Below are positions 11,383 through 22,837 of a DNA stretch of 64,000 bases, piece by piece. Made by a program: the position numbers and the translations under genes. Source of the stretch: Callorhinus ursinus (lineage: Eukaryota; Chordata; Mammalia; Carnivora; Otariidae); contig NW_020312968.1 of the NCBI RefSeq assembly GCF_003265705.1, positions 2,305,113 through 2,369,112 on the forward strand. The letters are read 5' to 3'. The notes under the pieces are model-generated. The model saw only the letters and a list, made by a program, of their open reading frames with translations. It did no database searches and had not been told where the DNA came from. Each line of letters begins with the position of its first letter. Positions within the stretch are counted from its first letter, which is position 1.

Positions 11383-11579
11383 GGGGTGCCTGGGTGGCTC
11401 AGTCGTTAAGCGTCTGCCTTAGGCTCAGGTCAGGGTCCCAGGGTCCTGGGATCGAGCCCCACATCGGGCTCCCTGCTCCGCGGGAGGCCTGCTTCTCCCT
11501 CTCCCACTCCCCCTGCTTGTGTTCCCTCTCTTGCTGTATCTCTCTCTGTCAAATAAATAAATAAAATCTTTAAAAAAAT
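11383..11579 (+). mobile_element. can-SINE (young type)
   Basis: Complete head, CTCCCTGCTC body and AAATAAATAAATAAAATC tail. Flanking direct repeats at 11367-11382 and 11580-11595 agree at 15 of 16 positions. Confidence 0.96.
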
Positions 11580-11595
11580 AAAATACCGACTTTGC

Positions 11596-12234
11596 TTGGC
11601 TTTGTAGGAAGAGCAGAGAAGCAAAATTTACCTTCACTAAAATTCTATAGGAATATTAAATATACTCCTGCTCGAATTTATTGTCAACCTCAGTGAACAA
11701 CCGGCAATTTAAAATGTTTACTCAGTGCCAGAAGATATATGGCATAGCAATTGTGTGGGAAGTCTGTTTGAAACACTCTGTTCTTAGGATCTCTGCACTG
11801 TCAGTTTGCAAATGACTTTCACTCCCTGAAGTAAAAGGGGTCTGTGCTCTTCTACCTGTTTATATACATCAAAAACAGCCTTCATTTAACACATCAAAAT
11901 GTAATCCCAGGGGATAAACAGCATGATGCCTGTTAAATCTCTCGCCCTGTTTTCAAGAAGTCACGCTCACACGGAAACATACAAGGGAATAAGGGATAGC
12001 AAGTAGAAGCATGAATGGTCTCTATGGAAAAATTCATTTGGCATAATAGATGGTGATTGTCAATAGTTGAGGGAGGCGCTCCTATTCAACAGTGACAAAT
12101 ATATCAAACTATTCTTAGCTGCCAACTACACCCCCCCCAACACACGCCACTCCTCACGTCTTTAAAGGCTTAGCAGCTAGTGCTGGAATAAGGATTCTTT
12201 ATTCAGAAGCTACTGGATGGCTTGCACTTAAAAA
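11596..12234. other. Unassigned intergenic DNA
   Basis: AT-rich sequence with no coding signal or repeat family that I recognise. A C run lies at about 12131-12138. Confidence 0.4.
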
Positions 12235-12247
12235 GCTTCTCCCTTGG

Positions 12248-12417
12248 GCGCCTGGGTGGCTCAGTTGGTTAAGTGTCTGCCTTTGGCTCAGGTCATGATC
12301 CCAGGGGCCTGGGATCGAGTCCCACATCCTGCTCTTTGCTCAGGGGGAGTCTGCTTTTCCCTCTCACTCTTCCTCTCTCTCTCAAGTAAATAATTAAAAC
12401 TTTAAGAAAAAAATCCG
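12248..12417 (+). mobile_element. can-SINE
   Basis: GCGCCTGGGTGGCTCAGTTG head and AAGTAAATAATTAAAAC tail. Direct repeats GCTTCTCCCTTGG (12235-12247) and GCTTCCCCCTTGG (12418-12430) differ at one base. Confidence 0.95.
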
Positions 12418-12500
12418 GCTTCCCCCTTGGTGGACACCAGCTGAGTCTCTCTTGAGACCTGGTCACTAGTGTGAACTTTCTTTTTTAAACAAACTCCTGA

Positions 12501-12718
12501 GGGGCACCTGGGTAACTCAGTGGGTTAAGCCTCCAACTCTTGATTTCTGCTCAGATTGTGATCTCAGAGTCCTGAGATGGAGCCCCACGTCAGGCTCCAC
12601 GCTCGGCAGGGAGTCTGCTTTAGATTTTTCTCTCTCCCTCTGCGCCCCCCACCCCCCCCACCATGTGCACTGTCTCTCTCTATCCCTCTCTCTCTCAATA
12701 AATATATCTTAAAAAAAT
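12501..12718 (+). mobile_element. can-SINE (older, diverged)
   Basis: GGGGCACCTGGGTAACTCAG head, TGATTTCTGCTCAGATTGTG body, C-rich and CT-rich tail, AATAAATATATC end. Imperfect flanking repeats (AACAAACTCCTGAG and AACAAGCTTCTGAG). Confidence 0.92.
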
Positions 12719-13757
12719 AAACAAGCTTCTGAGTTTCTGGGTTCCCCTAGCTCACCACTCTCTCGTTCTCCCTCTCTCAGTGAGAGGGCAAGCTGGTTTA
12801 CTGGACAGCAAAGAGGCAGTGAAAGACATCCAAGGCATAGACAGGAAGAAAGGATCTTTAAATGTCTGAAAATCTATAGACAGGGGAGTGGAAATGCTGG
12901 TGCTGAAGTGTCGAGTGGTATTTCTAAACTCTGGCAAAGAATTACAGTTAGGGTTTCTGGTGCATTTAGCAGTGTTTGGTGGTTGAAGTTCAAGGAAGAA
13001 TGGTTTGAAACATAGTCCAAATAACCATTCTCAAGTTTATAAAACGGGAAAAGGACCAGCTGAGATCCATCTATGAAGTACAATTGAAAATCTGCTGAAG
13101 TGGAGAGAAAGAGGGAGAGAGAGAGAGAGAGAGAACACTGCATTGCCAAATATGGGGAGATTTAAGACAGACTTTACATTCCACCAAGTAGAACCTCTTA
13201 CATCCTGTAAATCCAAGTTGTATTTTGCACAAAGAAAAAGAGAACCAGCACATTTAAATGTACACCGTAGGAAAAACTCTCTAGTGATTTCCAAAGCAGT
13301 TAATCTTGGAAACACAGGGAAATCTTGAGTGTTTTCCATCTAAGCAGAGGCTGGACAAAGTGTTGAGCTCAAAAAGACCTTGAGAACACAATGTTATCCA
13401 AACCTGCTGCCCAGAGCTGAGCGCAGACAGACCCACAAGGCCACAGGCGGGCTTTCTGATAACAACCCTAGACAACTGAGCTCGATGTTTTAAAAAAACT
13501 GGTGGATGCAGGGGAGGTTGTGTCATTTCATCCCTCTCAGTCTCTAATGAAATGACCCAGCCATCTTGCTACCCACAAAGAGAGCCTTTGATACAGGAAT
13601 TAAAGGAGACGTGATGAATAACTACTTCGTCAAGATGTGTTTCAGGTATTTCAGAAACAGGAAGTGTCTGCGTGTTTTTAGTAGACAGTCTTTACCCTAT
13701 GTGCCATAACAACAACAACAACAACACAAATAATCGAAGAATAAACCGAAGTGTAAA
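12719..13757. other. Unassigned intergenic DNA with simple repeats
   Basis: No gene seen. Contains a (GA)n run at about 13106-13133 and a (CAA)n run at about 13708-13727. Short open frames here lack homology that I recognise. Confidence 0.4.
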
Positions 13758-13845
13758 GCCCAGAGCTTTGCAATCAGCTTAATTTTGATTCCCAGCTATG
13801 CAGCCTCCTAGGTAGCTAGGTAACACTGAAAAATGACCTTGTCTC
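13758..13845 (+). mobile_element. MIR, first part
   Basis: CAATCAGCTTAATTTTGATTCCCAGCT... matches the 5' (tRNA-related) half of MIR. The second half follows the SINE at 14060, so the SINE was inserted into this MIR. Confidence 0.6.
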
Positions 13846-14044
13846 TCTTTTTAAAAAAAGATTTATTTATTTATTTGAGAGAGAAAGAGATCAGGGTGGG
13901 GAAGGGCAGAGGGAGAGAGAGTCTCAAACAGACCCTGCCCCAAGTGTGGAGCCTGATAGGGGGCTCGATCTCACGACCCTGAGATCATGACCTGAGCTGA
14001 AACCAAGAGTGGGATGCTTAACCAACTGAGCCACCCAGGCATCC
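13846..14044 (-). mobile_element. can-SINE
   Basis: Reverse can-SINE: AAGATTTATTTATTTATTTGAGAGAG tail side on the left, CTGAGCCACCCAGGCATCC head on the right. Direct repeats 13833-13846 and 14046-14059 match at 12 of 14. Confidence 0.94.
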
Positions 14045-14059
14045 TATGACATTGTTTCT

Positions 14060-14168
14060 TGAAGCCTTGATTTCTTTATTTCTACTGTAGGGTAATAGTA
14101 ATGCTTAGCTAATGGCATTGTTGGGATAATTAAATAGCATAGTGACTGACACATTGTCGATATTAAAT
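14060..14168 (+). mobile_element. MIR, second part
   Basis: GTAGGGTAATAGTAATGCTT...GGGATAATTAAATAG...ATTAAATAAAAG is the 3' half of MIR, continuing 13758-13845. Confidence 0.6.
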
Positions 14169-14244
14169 AAAAGTTATTTGTGTTTTCCATTAACTGTACA
14201 GAAGTTACAGTTATAAGACAGAACAGTAATGGTTCTTATGAGAA

Positions 14245-14530
14245 TTTTTAGCAGCTTTATTGAGATATAATTTACAAGGCATAAAATCTATTGTTTTAAA
14301 TACACAATTCAGTGGGTTTTTAATATACTTCCATAGTTGTGCAATCAATACCATAATCTCATTTGAGAACATTTTATAACCTCCAAAAGAAACCTGTACC
14401 TATTAGTTGTCACTCCCATTCTCCCCCTCTCTCAGCCCCTGAGCTACTTAGTCTTTCTGGATTTGCCTATTCCGGGCCTTTCATACAAATAGAATCATAC
14501 AGTATGTGGTCTTTTGTGACTGGTGTCATG
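14245..14530 (-). mobile_element. L1 3' UTR (old L1M)
   Basis: AGCAGCTTTATTGAGATATAATTTACA...ACAATTCAGTGGGTTTTTA...GGATTTGCCTATTC...GAATCATACAGTATGTGG is the reverse complement of an old L1 3' UTR. Its 5' continuation is at 15108. Confidence 0.85.
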
Positions 14531-15107
14531 GCTTGTTCCTGATTTATTTTTACATGAATTGTAGCAAATGGAAATCAAAAGGATTCTCTTGTTAGATGAT
14601 CTCACTGGTTGAATTTAAAAGGATCGACACAAGATTTGAGAAGAATGGAATGGTAAAATGCCATATTTTTTTGCAGCAACCATTAAGCAAATAAATCATG
14701 CAGTTTGATCACATTAATGCATAACAGCCTTTCCTTGTTCATTTATTTCCTCTGGATGCAGGCCTCAGCATTTGGCTGCATCATGAAGAAACTCCTTCCA
14801 GCATTGAGAATGTCCTTGACTTTGGCCCAGGCCTGATATATTTGTTCCTACAGCAGAGCCTATGGTTGCAGGGAGCAGCTGTCTCCATGAGGCTGTGCAC
14901 TGTGACAAAAGGGTGCCCAGGAGGGATGCAGGAGATCTGGTTCCAGTGCTCACTCTGCCACCAACGTCAGGTGCAGGAAGAATCAAAGGAGACATTGAAC
15001 CTGCAAGTACTTTGAACCGTGCTCACTGCCACTCAAAGCTTCTGGGCCGAAGGGCTGGAACCGCCGGGTCTTAAGGTAATTTTATGCCAGGAACTGGCAG
15101 CCTGTCT
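14531..15107. other. Insert or replacement inside L1, exon-like
   Basis: Non-L1 sequence replaces about 300 bases expected between the two L1 parts. Positions 14762-15075 are bounded by a pyrimidine-rich tract ending in AG (14760-14761) and by AAG|GTAATT, like splice acceptor and donor. A 70-codon + strand frame (14862-15074) resembles nothing I know. Unidentified. Confidence 0.35.
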
Positions 15108-15772
15108 TCCACCCAGTTGCACCATTTTACATTCCCACCAGCAATGCATGAGGGTTCTAATTTCTCCATAGCCTCACCAAAACTTATTTTCCTTTAAAAA
15201 AAAATTACACCTCTCCTTGTAGATGTGAAGTGATAGGGTGGTTTTGATTTCATTTCCCTGATGACGAGTGATGTTGAACATCTTTTCAGGTGCTTATTGG
15301 CCATGTGTGTATCTTTAGAGAAATGTCTAATCAAGGCCTTTGCCCATTTCAAAACTAATTGGGCTGTCTTTTTGTTGTTGACTTGCGGGAGGTCTTTATT
15401 CTAGTTATTAAACCCGTATCAGATACAGGATGTACAAATATTTTCTTCCATTCTGTAGGTTTCCTTTTTACTTTCTTAATAGTTTCCTTCAATGCATTAA
15501 AGTTTTCAGTTTGGTGAAATCCAATTTATCTATTTTTTTCTTTCCTTTTCTCCCCCCAGTTTACTTATTTTTTCTTTCATTGCACTTGCTTTTGGTGTTA
15601 TATGTCAGAGGCCATCACCTAATTCAAGGTCATGAAGAAGTACTTCCAGGTTTTCTTCCAAAAGTTTCATGGTTTTAACTATTACATTTAAGTATTTGAT
15701 TCATTCTGACTTCACTTTTGCATATGGTGTGAGGTAAGGGTACTTGTTACATTTTTAAATGGTTGCATTTTT
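15108..15772 (-). mobile_element. L1 ORF2 C-terminus (old L1M)
   Basis: Reverse L1: CACCATTTTACATTCCCACC, GGTTTTGATTTCATTTCCCTGATG, AATATTTTCTTCCATTCTGT, CATATGGTGTGAGGTAAGG. This is the 5' continuation of 14245-14530. Confidence 0.88.
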
Positions 15773-17164
15773 CATGGTTATATAAGAGTTTACATAATAC
15801 ACTCATTTTTGCCTTTTGGCTCATAACACCCAGAATAGTTACTATTTGACCCTTTCCAGAAAAGTTTGCCAACCCCTGTGGTCAGGTGCAGTATGCAAAG
15901 AGTGTTTAATAAATATTTAACAGATAGATTTATTCAATAAATATTTCTCTCATCTACTGAGGATGAGGCACTTACCAGTATATGATGGAGTGGGCAAGGG
16001 GTTTCAAGGGTGAGTGAGAAGTCATTACATCTGAGCAAGAATAAATTATATCTAGCTGAGAAAAAGCCAAGTACAGTAGATTAAAAATTCTTCTGTCCAA
16101 AGTTGAGTCCTGAATGTGAGGAAAGCTGAGATGTAAGAAGTATCTCAAATTGTTTTTAGAACAAGATGCATAATAATTTGGAAATCTATGTGCCATAATG
16201 TGCACACACACACATACGTGCATGCACATTTCCTTTTGTTGGTGAAGTCTAAAGAAATTAAGAGAGCTAGTGAGCTACCAAAGGACACTGGAATTGCTGT
16301 CGTGTGAGAAGAAAAAAACATTTGCAAAATAGGACGAGTCTTTGTTCACCTTTTTCATTAATAGGAGATAGTCTTCATGTGCAGTATAATGTGTGCATTA
16401 CTGCCTTCTGCCGATCCAAGAATTTAAATGAAAATGCTCTTACAGCAGGAATCTGTCTCCCTTCTGACAATCCTCTGGAGAAGGTCCACCCATCCCTGTT
16501 CATAAGTGGGAAGGGAATACATTTCACATTTCACTCTCTCTTAATGGACAAAATCATAAACGTACAAAAAACCAAGAAAGCGTCTGCCTCCCTCCCTGTG
16601 TAGGGCTCTATACCAGTGGTTCTCCCCAAATCTCTGTCACGAGATCCTTTGAATAGTGTGTATCAGGGACCGAGTTTGACTACAAATCACAGGAAACTCA
16701 ATGAAACAACGATTTAAACCAGAGGCTTCATTTGACCTGCATAGAAGAGGTGTGGAGGTGGGCAGTTCAGAGCTCTCTGGGGCTCTTCCCATGCCACCCC
16801 CCTCCGCGTGTTGTTTGATGCCTCATTGTCACAGACAGCATCTCCCCCTCCACTCATTGTATTCACGTATTGGGAAGGAAAAGGGAAAGGGCAAAATATG
16901 TGTGCAGGATGAATCTGTGCCCTTTTCTGAAATCTCCGCCCACCCCACCTTGTGACTTTCTTTTCCATCTTCTTGGCCAGAGCTGTGTTATGTGGCGATT
17001 TCTAACTTCAAGAGAGATTGAAAATGCAGTTTTTAGCCAGGTAAAAAATGTCCCTGTTGGTCATGAAAGAGAGGAGATGGATATTATGTCCCAAGAGTGT
17101 CATGCACAAATAGCCCTGTGATTTGGAAAGCCCAGTATGACAGAAGCCTGTCCTCTAGTCAGTA
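15773..17164. other. Unassigned intergenic DNA with repeat scraps
   Basis: 15820-15880 (CAGAAAAGTTTGCCAACCCCTG) resembles a DNA-transposon end. 15910-16020 looks like an L2 3' end in reverse. 16201-16225 is CA-rich. 16612-16690 starts CCAGTGGTTCTCC, like a MER family end. No gene seen. Confidence 0.4.
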
Positions 17165-17320
17165 TTTTGAACACATACTTCCCAAACTTAAGGTGCACAT
17201 GAATCACCTGGGAGTATTGTTAAAATACAGATTGTGATTCAACAAATCTGCAGAGGGGTCTGGTATTTTGAATTTTTTAGAAAGTCTGCTGGCCATACTT
17301 TGAATAGTAAGGTCTTCAAT
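17165..17320 (+). mobile_element. MER5A-like DNA transposon
   Basis: ACTTCCCAAACTTAAGGTGC...GAATCACCTGGGAG...GTTAAAATACAGATTG follows the MER5A order. A non-autonomous hAT-Charlie element. Confidence 0.75.
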
Positions 17321-17359
17321 CAGTGGATCTTCCCATCAATTAGAAATCAACTCATTTCA

Positions 17360-17472
17360 GGGCGCCTGCCTGACTCAGTGTGTAGAACGTGTGACCCTTG
17401 ATCTCAGGGTTGTGAGTTTGAGCCCCATGTTGGGTGTAGAGATTACTTAAAAATAAAATCTTTAGAAAAAAG
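17360..17472 (+). mobile_element. Older can-SINE
   Basis: GGGCGCCTGCCTGACTCAGT head, GGTTGTGAGTTTGAGCCCC B box, AAAAATAAAATC tail. Confidence 0.88.
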
Positions 17473-17580
17473 ACATCAACGATTTTCTTGCTTTGGATTT
17501 ATGGTAATGTATGAGTTTCAAATTTAAATCATATTTCCACTATATGCCTACTAATATGATAAAAAAAAGAACTACTCAAA

Positions 17581-17801
17581 GGAAGGGCGCCTGGGTGGCA
17601 CAGTTGATTGGGTGTCTGACTCTTGGTTTTGGCCCAGGTTGTGATCTCATGGTCCTGAGATTGTTCCCCGCAATGGGCGCTGTGGGATTCTGCACTCAGT
17701 GAGGAATCTGCTTGAGACACTCTCTTCCTCTCCCTCTGCCCACCCCACCCGCTCTCTCTGTCTTTGTCTCCCTCAAATAAATAAATCTTTTTTTAAAAAA
17801 A
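17581..17801 (+). mobile_element. can-SINE
   Basis: GGGCGCCTGGGTGGCACAG head with AAATAAATAAATC tail. Flanking repeats AAGAACTACTCAAA (17567-17580) and AAGAACTATTCAAA (17802-17815) differ at one base. Confidence 0.94.
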
Positions 17802-17843
17802 AAGAACTATTCAAATGACCCCTGGTTTTCTTGCCAATATTTT

Positions 17844-17935
17844 AATTTAATCTTTACACCCAATATGGGGCTTGAACTCATGACCCCAAGATCAAGAGCC
17901 ACGTGCTCTACCCATTGAGCCAGTCAGGCACCCCC
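17844..17935 (-). mobile_element. Short older can-SINE
   Basis: Reverse copy: AATCTTTACACCCAATATGG on the left, GAGCCAGTCAGGCACCCC on the right. A perfect 15-bp direct repeat TCTTGCCAATATTTT occurs at 17829-17843 and 17936-17950. Confidence 0.93.
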
Positions 17936-17950
17936 TCTTGCCAATATTTT

Positions 17951-18476
17951 TAAACTGGAATCAAGTAATGAAGAGGCCATCAAATAAATTGAATCTCTGG
18001 GATATTCTACAAGTGGACTGAACCTGTCCAACACTCAAAAGCATGAAAAATAACAAAAGGCGAGGACTGTTCTAGATTAGAGACTAAGAAGATAAAAACC
18101 TCAATGATATACTGGATTTTTAAAAAATAAACAGCTATAAAAGGTATTTTTGGGACAACTGGGTAGATCTAAATGTGGAGTATACATTATATTACGGAAT
18201 TGTTAAATTTCTCAGAGGTGATAATCATATTGGGATGTTGTAAGAGAATGTCCTTATTCTTAGGCAAAATTTGTTGAATTATTTAAGACAGAAGTGCTCT
18301 GATGTCTGCAACTTTCAAATAGTTCAGCAAATAGATATTTTGAGGGACTAAGAGAGAAGTTGAAACCAATATGGGGGAAATGTTAACAGAGAATCCAGGT
18401 AAAGAGTTACTAGGCATTCACTGTATTGTTCTTGCAAAGTTTCTGGACATTTGAAAAATTTCCAAATAAAAAAGTA
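17951..18476 (+). mobile_element. Old L1 3' UTR
   Basis: GGGATATTCTACAAG...TTGGGACAACTGGGTAG...GTAAGAGAATGTCC...GATGTCTGCAACTTTCAAAT...CCAAATAAAAAAGTAAG follows the 3' end of an old L1M subfamily. Confidence 0.7.
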
Positions 18477-20637
18477 AGGAAAATGTTAGTTGTATTACAG
18501 TTATATAGCACATAGAGCTAGAATTGATTTTTTTCTTTTATTTAGAAGTTTTCTGAGAAAGGGCCATTTCCAAGGAAGGGGGTTGCACACTAGCATACTC
18601 ATCAAGAAAATATACATAAGAGAGAAAATATTATCTATCTCAAAGAGCTCCCCTCCTCCATGATCTCAGAGCCTATGGTACACATTTCGGGTATGCTATA
18701 AATGCATCGACAGACCTGTCTCCCTGAAAGGACCAGAAATTCCATCAAGAAAGAAACAGAGTCTTATTCATTTCTAGTCCCCCAGCCATAGACCCCAATA
18801 AACATTTGTGGAAGAAGGAGAGAGGGCAAAAATTGACTGACAGCCTTTGCCAGGGGAGTTTGGAAAAGAGCCTGGAAGCAAAATTCAGGATAAAATAACC
18901 AAAAATAACCCTGGGCTTGGTTGCACACCACTGAGGAGCCTGGGCTTGGCCAGTTCGGCTACTTATACGCACGGTGGGGTCACTAAACCTGTCGGACAAG
19001 CAGGTCGTTTGGGAACAGTTCCTTGTAAGGCATTTAGCAACTTCAGGATCCTAGGCAGTCCATGGCACACACAATGAGTGAAAATCCAAAGAAAATAAAA
19101 ACAGTGGCCAGAGGGAAACCATGTCACTCTTAAATAATCATCCAAACAGAAATAAAACACACTCGGATTGCAGAGAAGGCTTTTAGTTTGATTATATAAT
19201 CACTTACCAGGATTCTTTTGCTCTCTGAATTCCACTGTGCTAGTGCTGGAATGACTAGCCTTATTAGCAATACCCTTATTTCTTTTATTTCTTCAGAGTC
19301 AAGTACATAGTCTTGATATATGTACAGCGCTTTCTGAGAAGTTGGCTTTTAATAATCAACTGACGACACGAGAGAAAGTTTATTGTAAGAACTGGTTCAG
19401 AAAAAGTTTAACAGATAAATATGCTTCTACGTATTCAGAAAATTTTATAAATTCGCTGCATGTAAAAAGTTAACTAGGGAATGCATTTTTTACAAACCTA
19501 TCTGACCACAGATCCTTAATTAGTAACTAAGGACACAGTCAGATAAGAAAGTTAGGCAAATAGTCAAACCAAATCACCTTCCCCACGCCAACTCTAAAAA
19601 GACCTATTTGCTCATTTATATTGACTGCTCTCTGGTCCGTGTTCGGCTTTTTCTTATGACAACGGTAGAAGAGTCTGATGGCCACTTACCAGTGGTCTTT
19701 CTTAGAGAAGGTAATAAGGTAGGTGTCAAAATATTAGGGCATTGTAAAATAATCATTATTGGAAACCAAGGTGTTTGGTTTTTCCCACCCGCCAACACCT
19801 GTCTCTTCATTTCTCATGGGTCGGGTACAATAGCCATGATTCTTTGGGTTGCAAGTGATGGAAACCCAATCTACACTAGCTTAAACAAACAAGGAAATGT
19901 AGTGGCTCAAGTAACTGGGAATCTGGATTGAGGGGTTCTAGTCATGGGAGGAGAACTCTCTTTTTCTTCATCTCGTGGCTCATATTCTATCTATATTGGT
20001 GTTATACTCATGTAAAGATGTTCCATATCTTTGCAAAGATGGCTATCAGAAGCCCCAAGGTTATTTCATATTTTCCAACTAGTTATCTCAGAGGAATGGG
20101 AACACAGACTTTCAGATGGCTTAGAGAAGTTTCAGGAACGATTTGGTTTAGCATCCCATGAACCAGTCTCTAGTTAAAAGATAGAGTGTTCTCAGTGTCC
20201 GGGTTTGGGTCATGTGACTACCTCTACCCTAATCCCCGTGGGGAAGGAGACGGAGTGCTCTACTGCAACAGTCCTGGGTCCTGTACTCTTCCACAGACCC
20301 AGAAGCAGTGTTAGTCCCTTGTAACCCACATGGATGGCACTGGATTTTCATAGAATGGTGGACAGGTGCTGAGCAAACATGTCTTCCACTCAGAATATCT
20401 CCCATTCTTTCTTGGACTGAAAAATCACTGTAAACAATGGTGAATCAGTGTTCAATGCAGATTCGAAGTTAAAATTAAACAGCCCAGCGTCATTCCCAGA
20501 AAGACAATGTGAATCTATTTTGAACACACACACAGCTCAGGCACGTGGACTCCAATAAAAAAGTGAAATGTATTCTAAATAAATAGTAATGATTCCTCCA
20601 CCTGATTATACAAATACGTATGTATTTATTGGTTCAT
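18477..20637. other. Unassigned intergenic DNA, apparently unique
   Basis: No exon, RNA gene or repeat family recognised over about 2.1 kb. Open frames such as 19608-19931 (107 codons, +) have no familiar motif and are not supported as genes. Confidence 0.4.
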
Positions 20638-20875
20638 TGTAGGTAGCAGAGTGTAATGGTTAAGAGGATGGGCTCTGATATCACAGTGGAGTTCAAATTC
20701 CAGCTCTATCTTTTTCTGGTTCTGTGAACATGTTGGGTGAATTTTCCGAACCTTTCTTTCCTCAACTGTAGAATGGGGGGAATAGCAGCCACCACCCAGG
20801 ATGACATGACTTAAACTGTATAAAATGGTTAGCACTGTCCCTGGCACCTGCTAAGCACTCAATAAATGTTTAGTT
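20638..20875 (+). mobile_element. MIR, nearly full length
   Basis: GTAATGGTTAAGAGGATGGG (tRNA-like head), TTCAAATTCCAGCTCT, CTTTCCTCAACTGTAGAATG, GGCACCTGCTAAGCACTCAATAAATG. The order and length fit a near-complete MIR. Confidence 0.9.
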
Positions 20876-21182
20876 TTGTCCATTCAACAAATCGATTTAT
20901 TATCTTCCATATGTTTGGTATCCCCATGGATTTATTCCCATGGCAATAGGTAGGCTATGAAAATATGATTCCTGCCCTATGGGAAACTTGAAGTATGTCA
21001 GCAGGAAAAAAACCCTAAGTACATCGTATCACCTTCTGGCGTGAGGTGTGACCATGCTTGCCTCAGGGTGGGAGGGTCGGGGGTGGGGGAGAGAAGGCAC
21101 TATAGGTAACCCTTTCTGAAGCAGGTTTCATTTGCTCTAGGCCTGGGAGCACACTGAAGGTTCACAGGCCCGTGCCCTGGAC
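20876..21182. other. Unassigned intergenic DNA
   Basis: Nothing recognised apart from a G-rich patch at about 21065-21090. Confidence 0.4.
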
Positions 21183-21475
21183 CCGCATGGTGGTCCAGAG
21201 TGGGGTCTCCTGAGGGTGGCATTAGCATCACTTGGGAGACGGGTAGAAATGCAAAATCTTGGGCCCTACCTAGGGTGACCAACCATCCGGGTTTGCCAGG
21301 GATGCAGGGCTTCCAGTGCTAAAATGGAAAATCCCAGGCACACTGGGACATACTGGACACCCCTTGGACCCCAGAACGACTGATTCCGACGCTGGAAATT
21401 AGCCCAGGAATCTGTGCTTTACCTGGCTCTCCAGGTGATTCTTAAACAACACTGGAGAGGCTCTGTTCTAGAGGA
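21183..21475 (-). mobile_element. MER5A-like element split by another DNA element
   Basis: 21183-21268 (GGTGGTCC...GCATTAGCATCACTTGGGAG...TAGAAATGCAAAATCTTGGG) and 21375-21475 (ACGACTGATTCCGACGC...CCAGGTGATTCTTAAACA) are two parts of one reverse MER5A. The gap between them holds the next feature. Confidence 0.7.
21269..21370. mobile_element. MER53-like palindromic DNA element
   Basis: AGGGTGACCAACCATCCGGG at the left, a central TTCCAGTGCTAAAATGG, and CCAGGCACACTGGGACA on the right. The layout fits a small MER53-type hAT element nested in MER5A. Confidence 0.6.
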
Positions 21476-21982
21476 GAATAAAGCGTGAGCAAAGGCTCGG
21501 AGTGAGACAACCGTCCAGCCTGGCTCCACAGCTGCCTCCTGGGGGCCAGCTGCCGTGTGGCAATGACACCAGAGCATCTGGGGCCCAGGAGAGCAGGCCT
21601 CTGGCTCTGCCTAAGCCAGGGGGACACAGGGCTGAGAAGGTTCTGCAGCCGCCTGCTGCCTCACTTCATCTGCCTCAGCCCCACCTCAGCCACCGGGAAA
21701 CTTCCTCTGAGGGGACTGTTGGGGGAGAGAAGAAAGAAGAGGGGGAGAGGAGGAAAATGGAAGACATTTTGGGGCCTCAGCCCCTGGGCCTGACTCACCC
21801 TATTGCTCATCCTCACACTTGCTACCCTGCCACATGATTCAGTTACCTCCATGTTACAAAAACGACATTATGCGCAGCTCCAGGCCTGCCTTCTCTTTTA
21901 GGACAGGTTTACCCCAACACAGAACAAAAGAACTTGCTTTTCCTTTCTCTTCATGCTTCTCAAGAAACTTAAACTGGCATAA
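21476..21982. other. Unassigned intergenic DNA
   Basis: Moderately GC-rich, with several overlapping open frames of 61-111 codons in both directions, as expected from composition. No motif recognised and not called as a gene. Confidence 0.4.
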
Positions 21983-22200
21983 TCCAAGGTTGCTCAGCCT
22001 TGGCACTACTGACATTTTATTAGTAGTAGTATTACTATTATTATGGAGGTAGAGTTGACATACAATATTATATCAGTTTTGGGTGTATGACATATCTATT
22101 TGACAATTCCTTACATTACTCAACGCTCACCACGAGTGTAGTCACTACTGGCATTTGGGGCATTTGGGGCTGGGTGACCCTGTTGTTTGAGACTTTGTTG
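21983..22200 (-). mobile_element. MER20-like element, split
   Basis: GGTTGCTCAGCCTTGGCACTACTGACATTT, then, after an L1 insert, CACTACTGGCATTTGGGGC. This is the reverse of MER20. The repeat around the L1 insert matches at 12 of 13 positions. Confidence 0.65.
22019..22140 (-). mobile_element. L1 3' end fragment
   Basis: GGAGGTAGAGTTGACATACAATATTATATCAG...CATATCTATTTGACAATTCC is the reverse L1 3' UTR, inserted in MER20 between ACTACTGACATTT and ACTACTGGCATTT. Confidence 0.75.
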
Positions 22201-22737
22201 TTTGCGACTTCTTCGGGGCTGATATTTTCAGGCCAATAATCTTGGATATGCGCGATATATAACTTCGTTTTCTATATCTAAACTTCATTTCTTTTTTGAG
22301 ACTCCCTCCACGAACCAGTCAGTGCAAGGGAAGCTCAGTCAAATCAGATCTTTCTCAGTCAATTCATGGTCCCCCGTCTTTCATTTCCCCTAAGTGCCAA
22401 AGGAAGGAACAGGGTGGTGGTCAGAGCGTGGTCTGGTCTGAGCTTGTCATTTGTCCAAGCCCACTTCTGTCCTGGTGTCTTCCTCTCAACCAGTCCCGGG
22501 CCAAGGCGTCTCTTCTCTGTGGCATTCGCTGAGATGCCCAGGTTCCTTTCTCTGATTGGAAGTCTGTGTTCCATTCTGGTGTCCCCTACTAGGTTCCCAC
22601 AGCCCTGCCTCAAGGCCATTCCTGCTCCATTGCCTCACGCTGTACCTCTCCTGAGAAGACACACCAACTTTCAGATAGTTTTCCACTGGTCTGCAGGAAC
22701 ACGGATTTTCTTCCCTTACTTGTTCCAGGTTGCCTTG
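22201..22737. other. Unassigned intergenic DNA
   Basis: No gene recognised. The 152-codon + frame at 22366-22824 runs into the microsatellite and is not supported. Confidence 0.4.
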
Positions 22738-22792
22738 TTTTCTATTCTATTCTATTCTATTCTATTCTATTCTATTCTATTCTATTCTATTA
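22738..22792. repeat. (TTCTA)n pentanucleotide microsatellite
   Basis: About ten nearly perfect copies of TTCTA, followed by TTATTATTTTTT. Confidence 0.96.
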
Positions 22793-22837
22793 TTATTTTT
22801 TCCATTCCTCTTACACCACAATAAATCTTTAGAATTG

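Noticed and set aside
11383..11579. tRNA-like A and B boxes in this and the other SINE heads
   Set aside because: They belong to tRNA-Lys-derived can-SINEs. No intact cloverleaf or anticodon stem is kept, so none is called as a tRNA gene.
22366..22824. 152-codon + frame
   Set aside because: Its C-terminus is the (TTCTA)n microsatellite, and no domain or splice context supports it.
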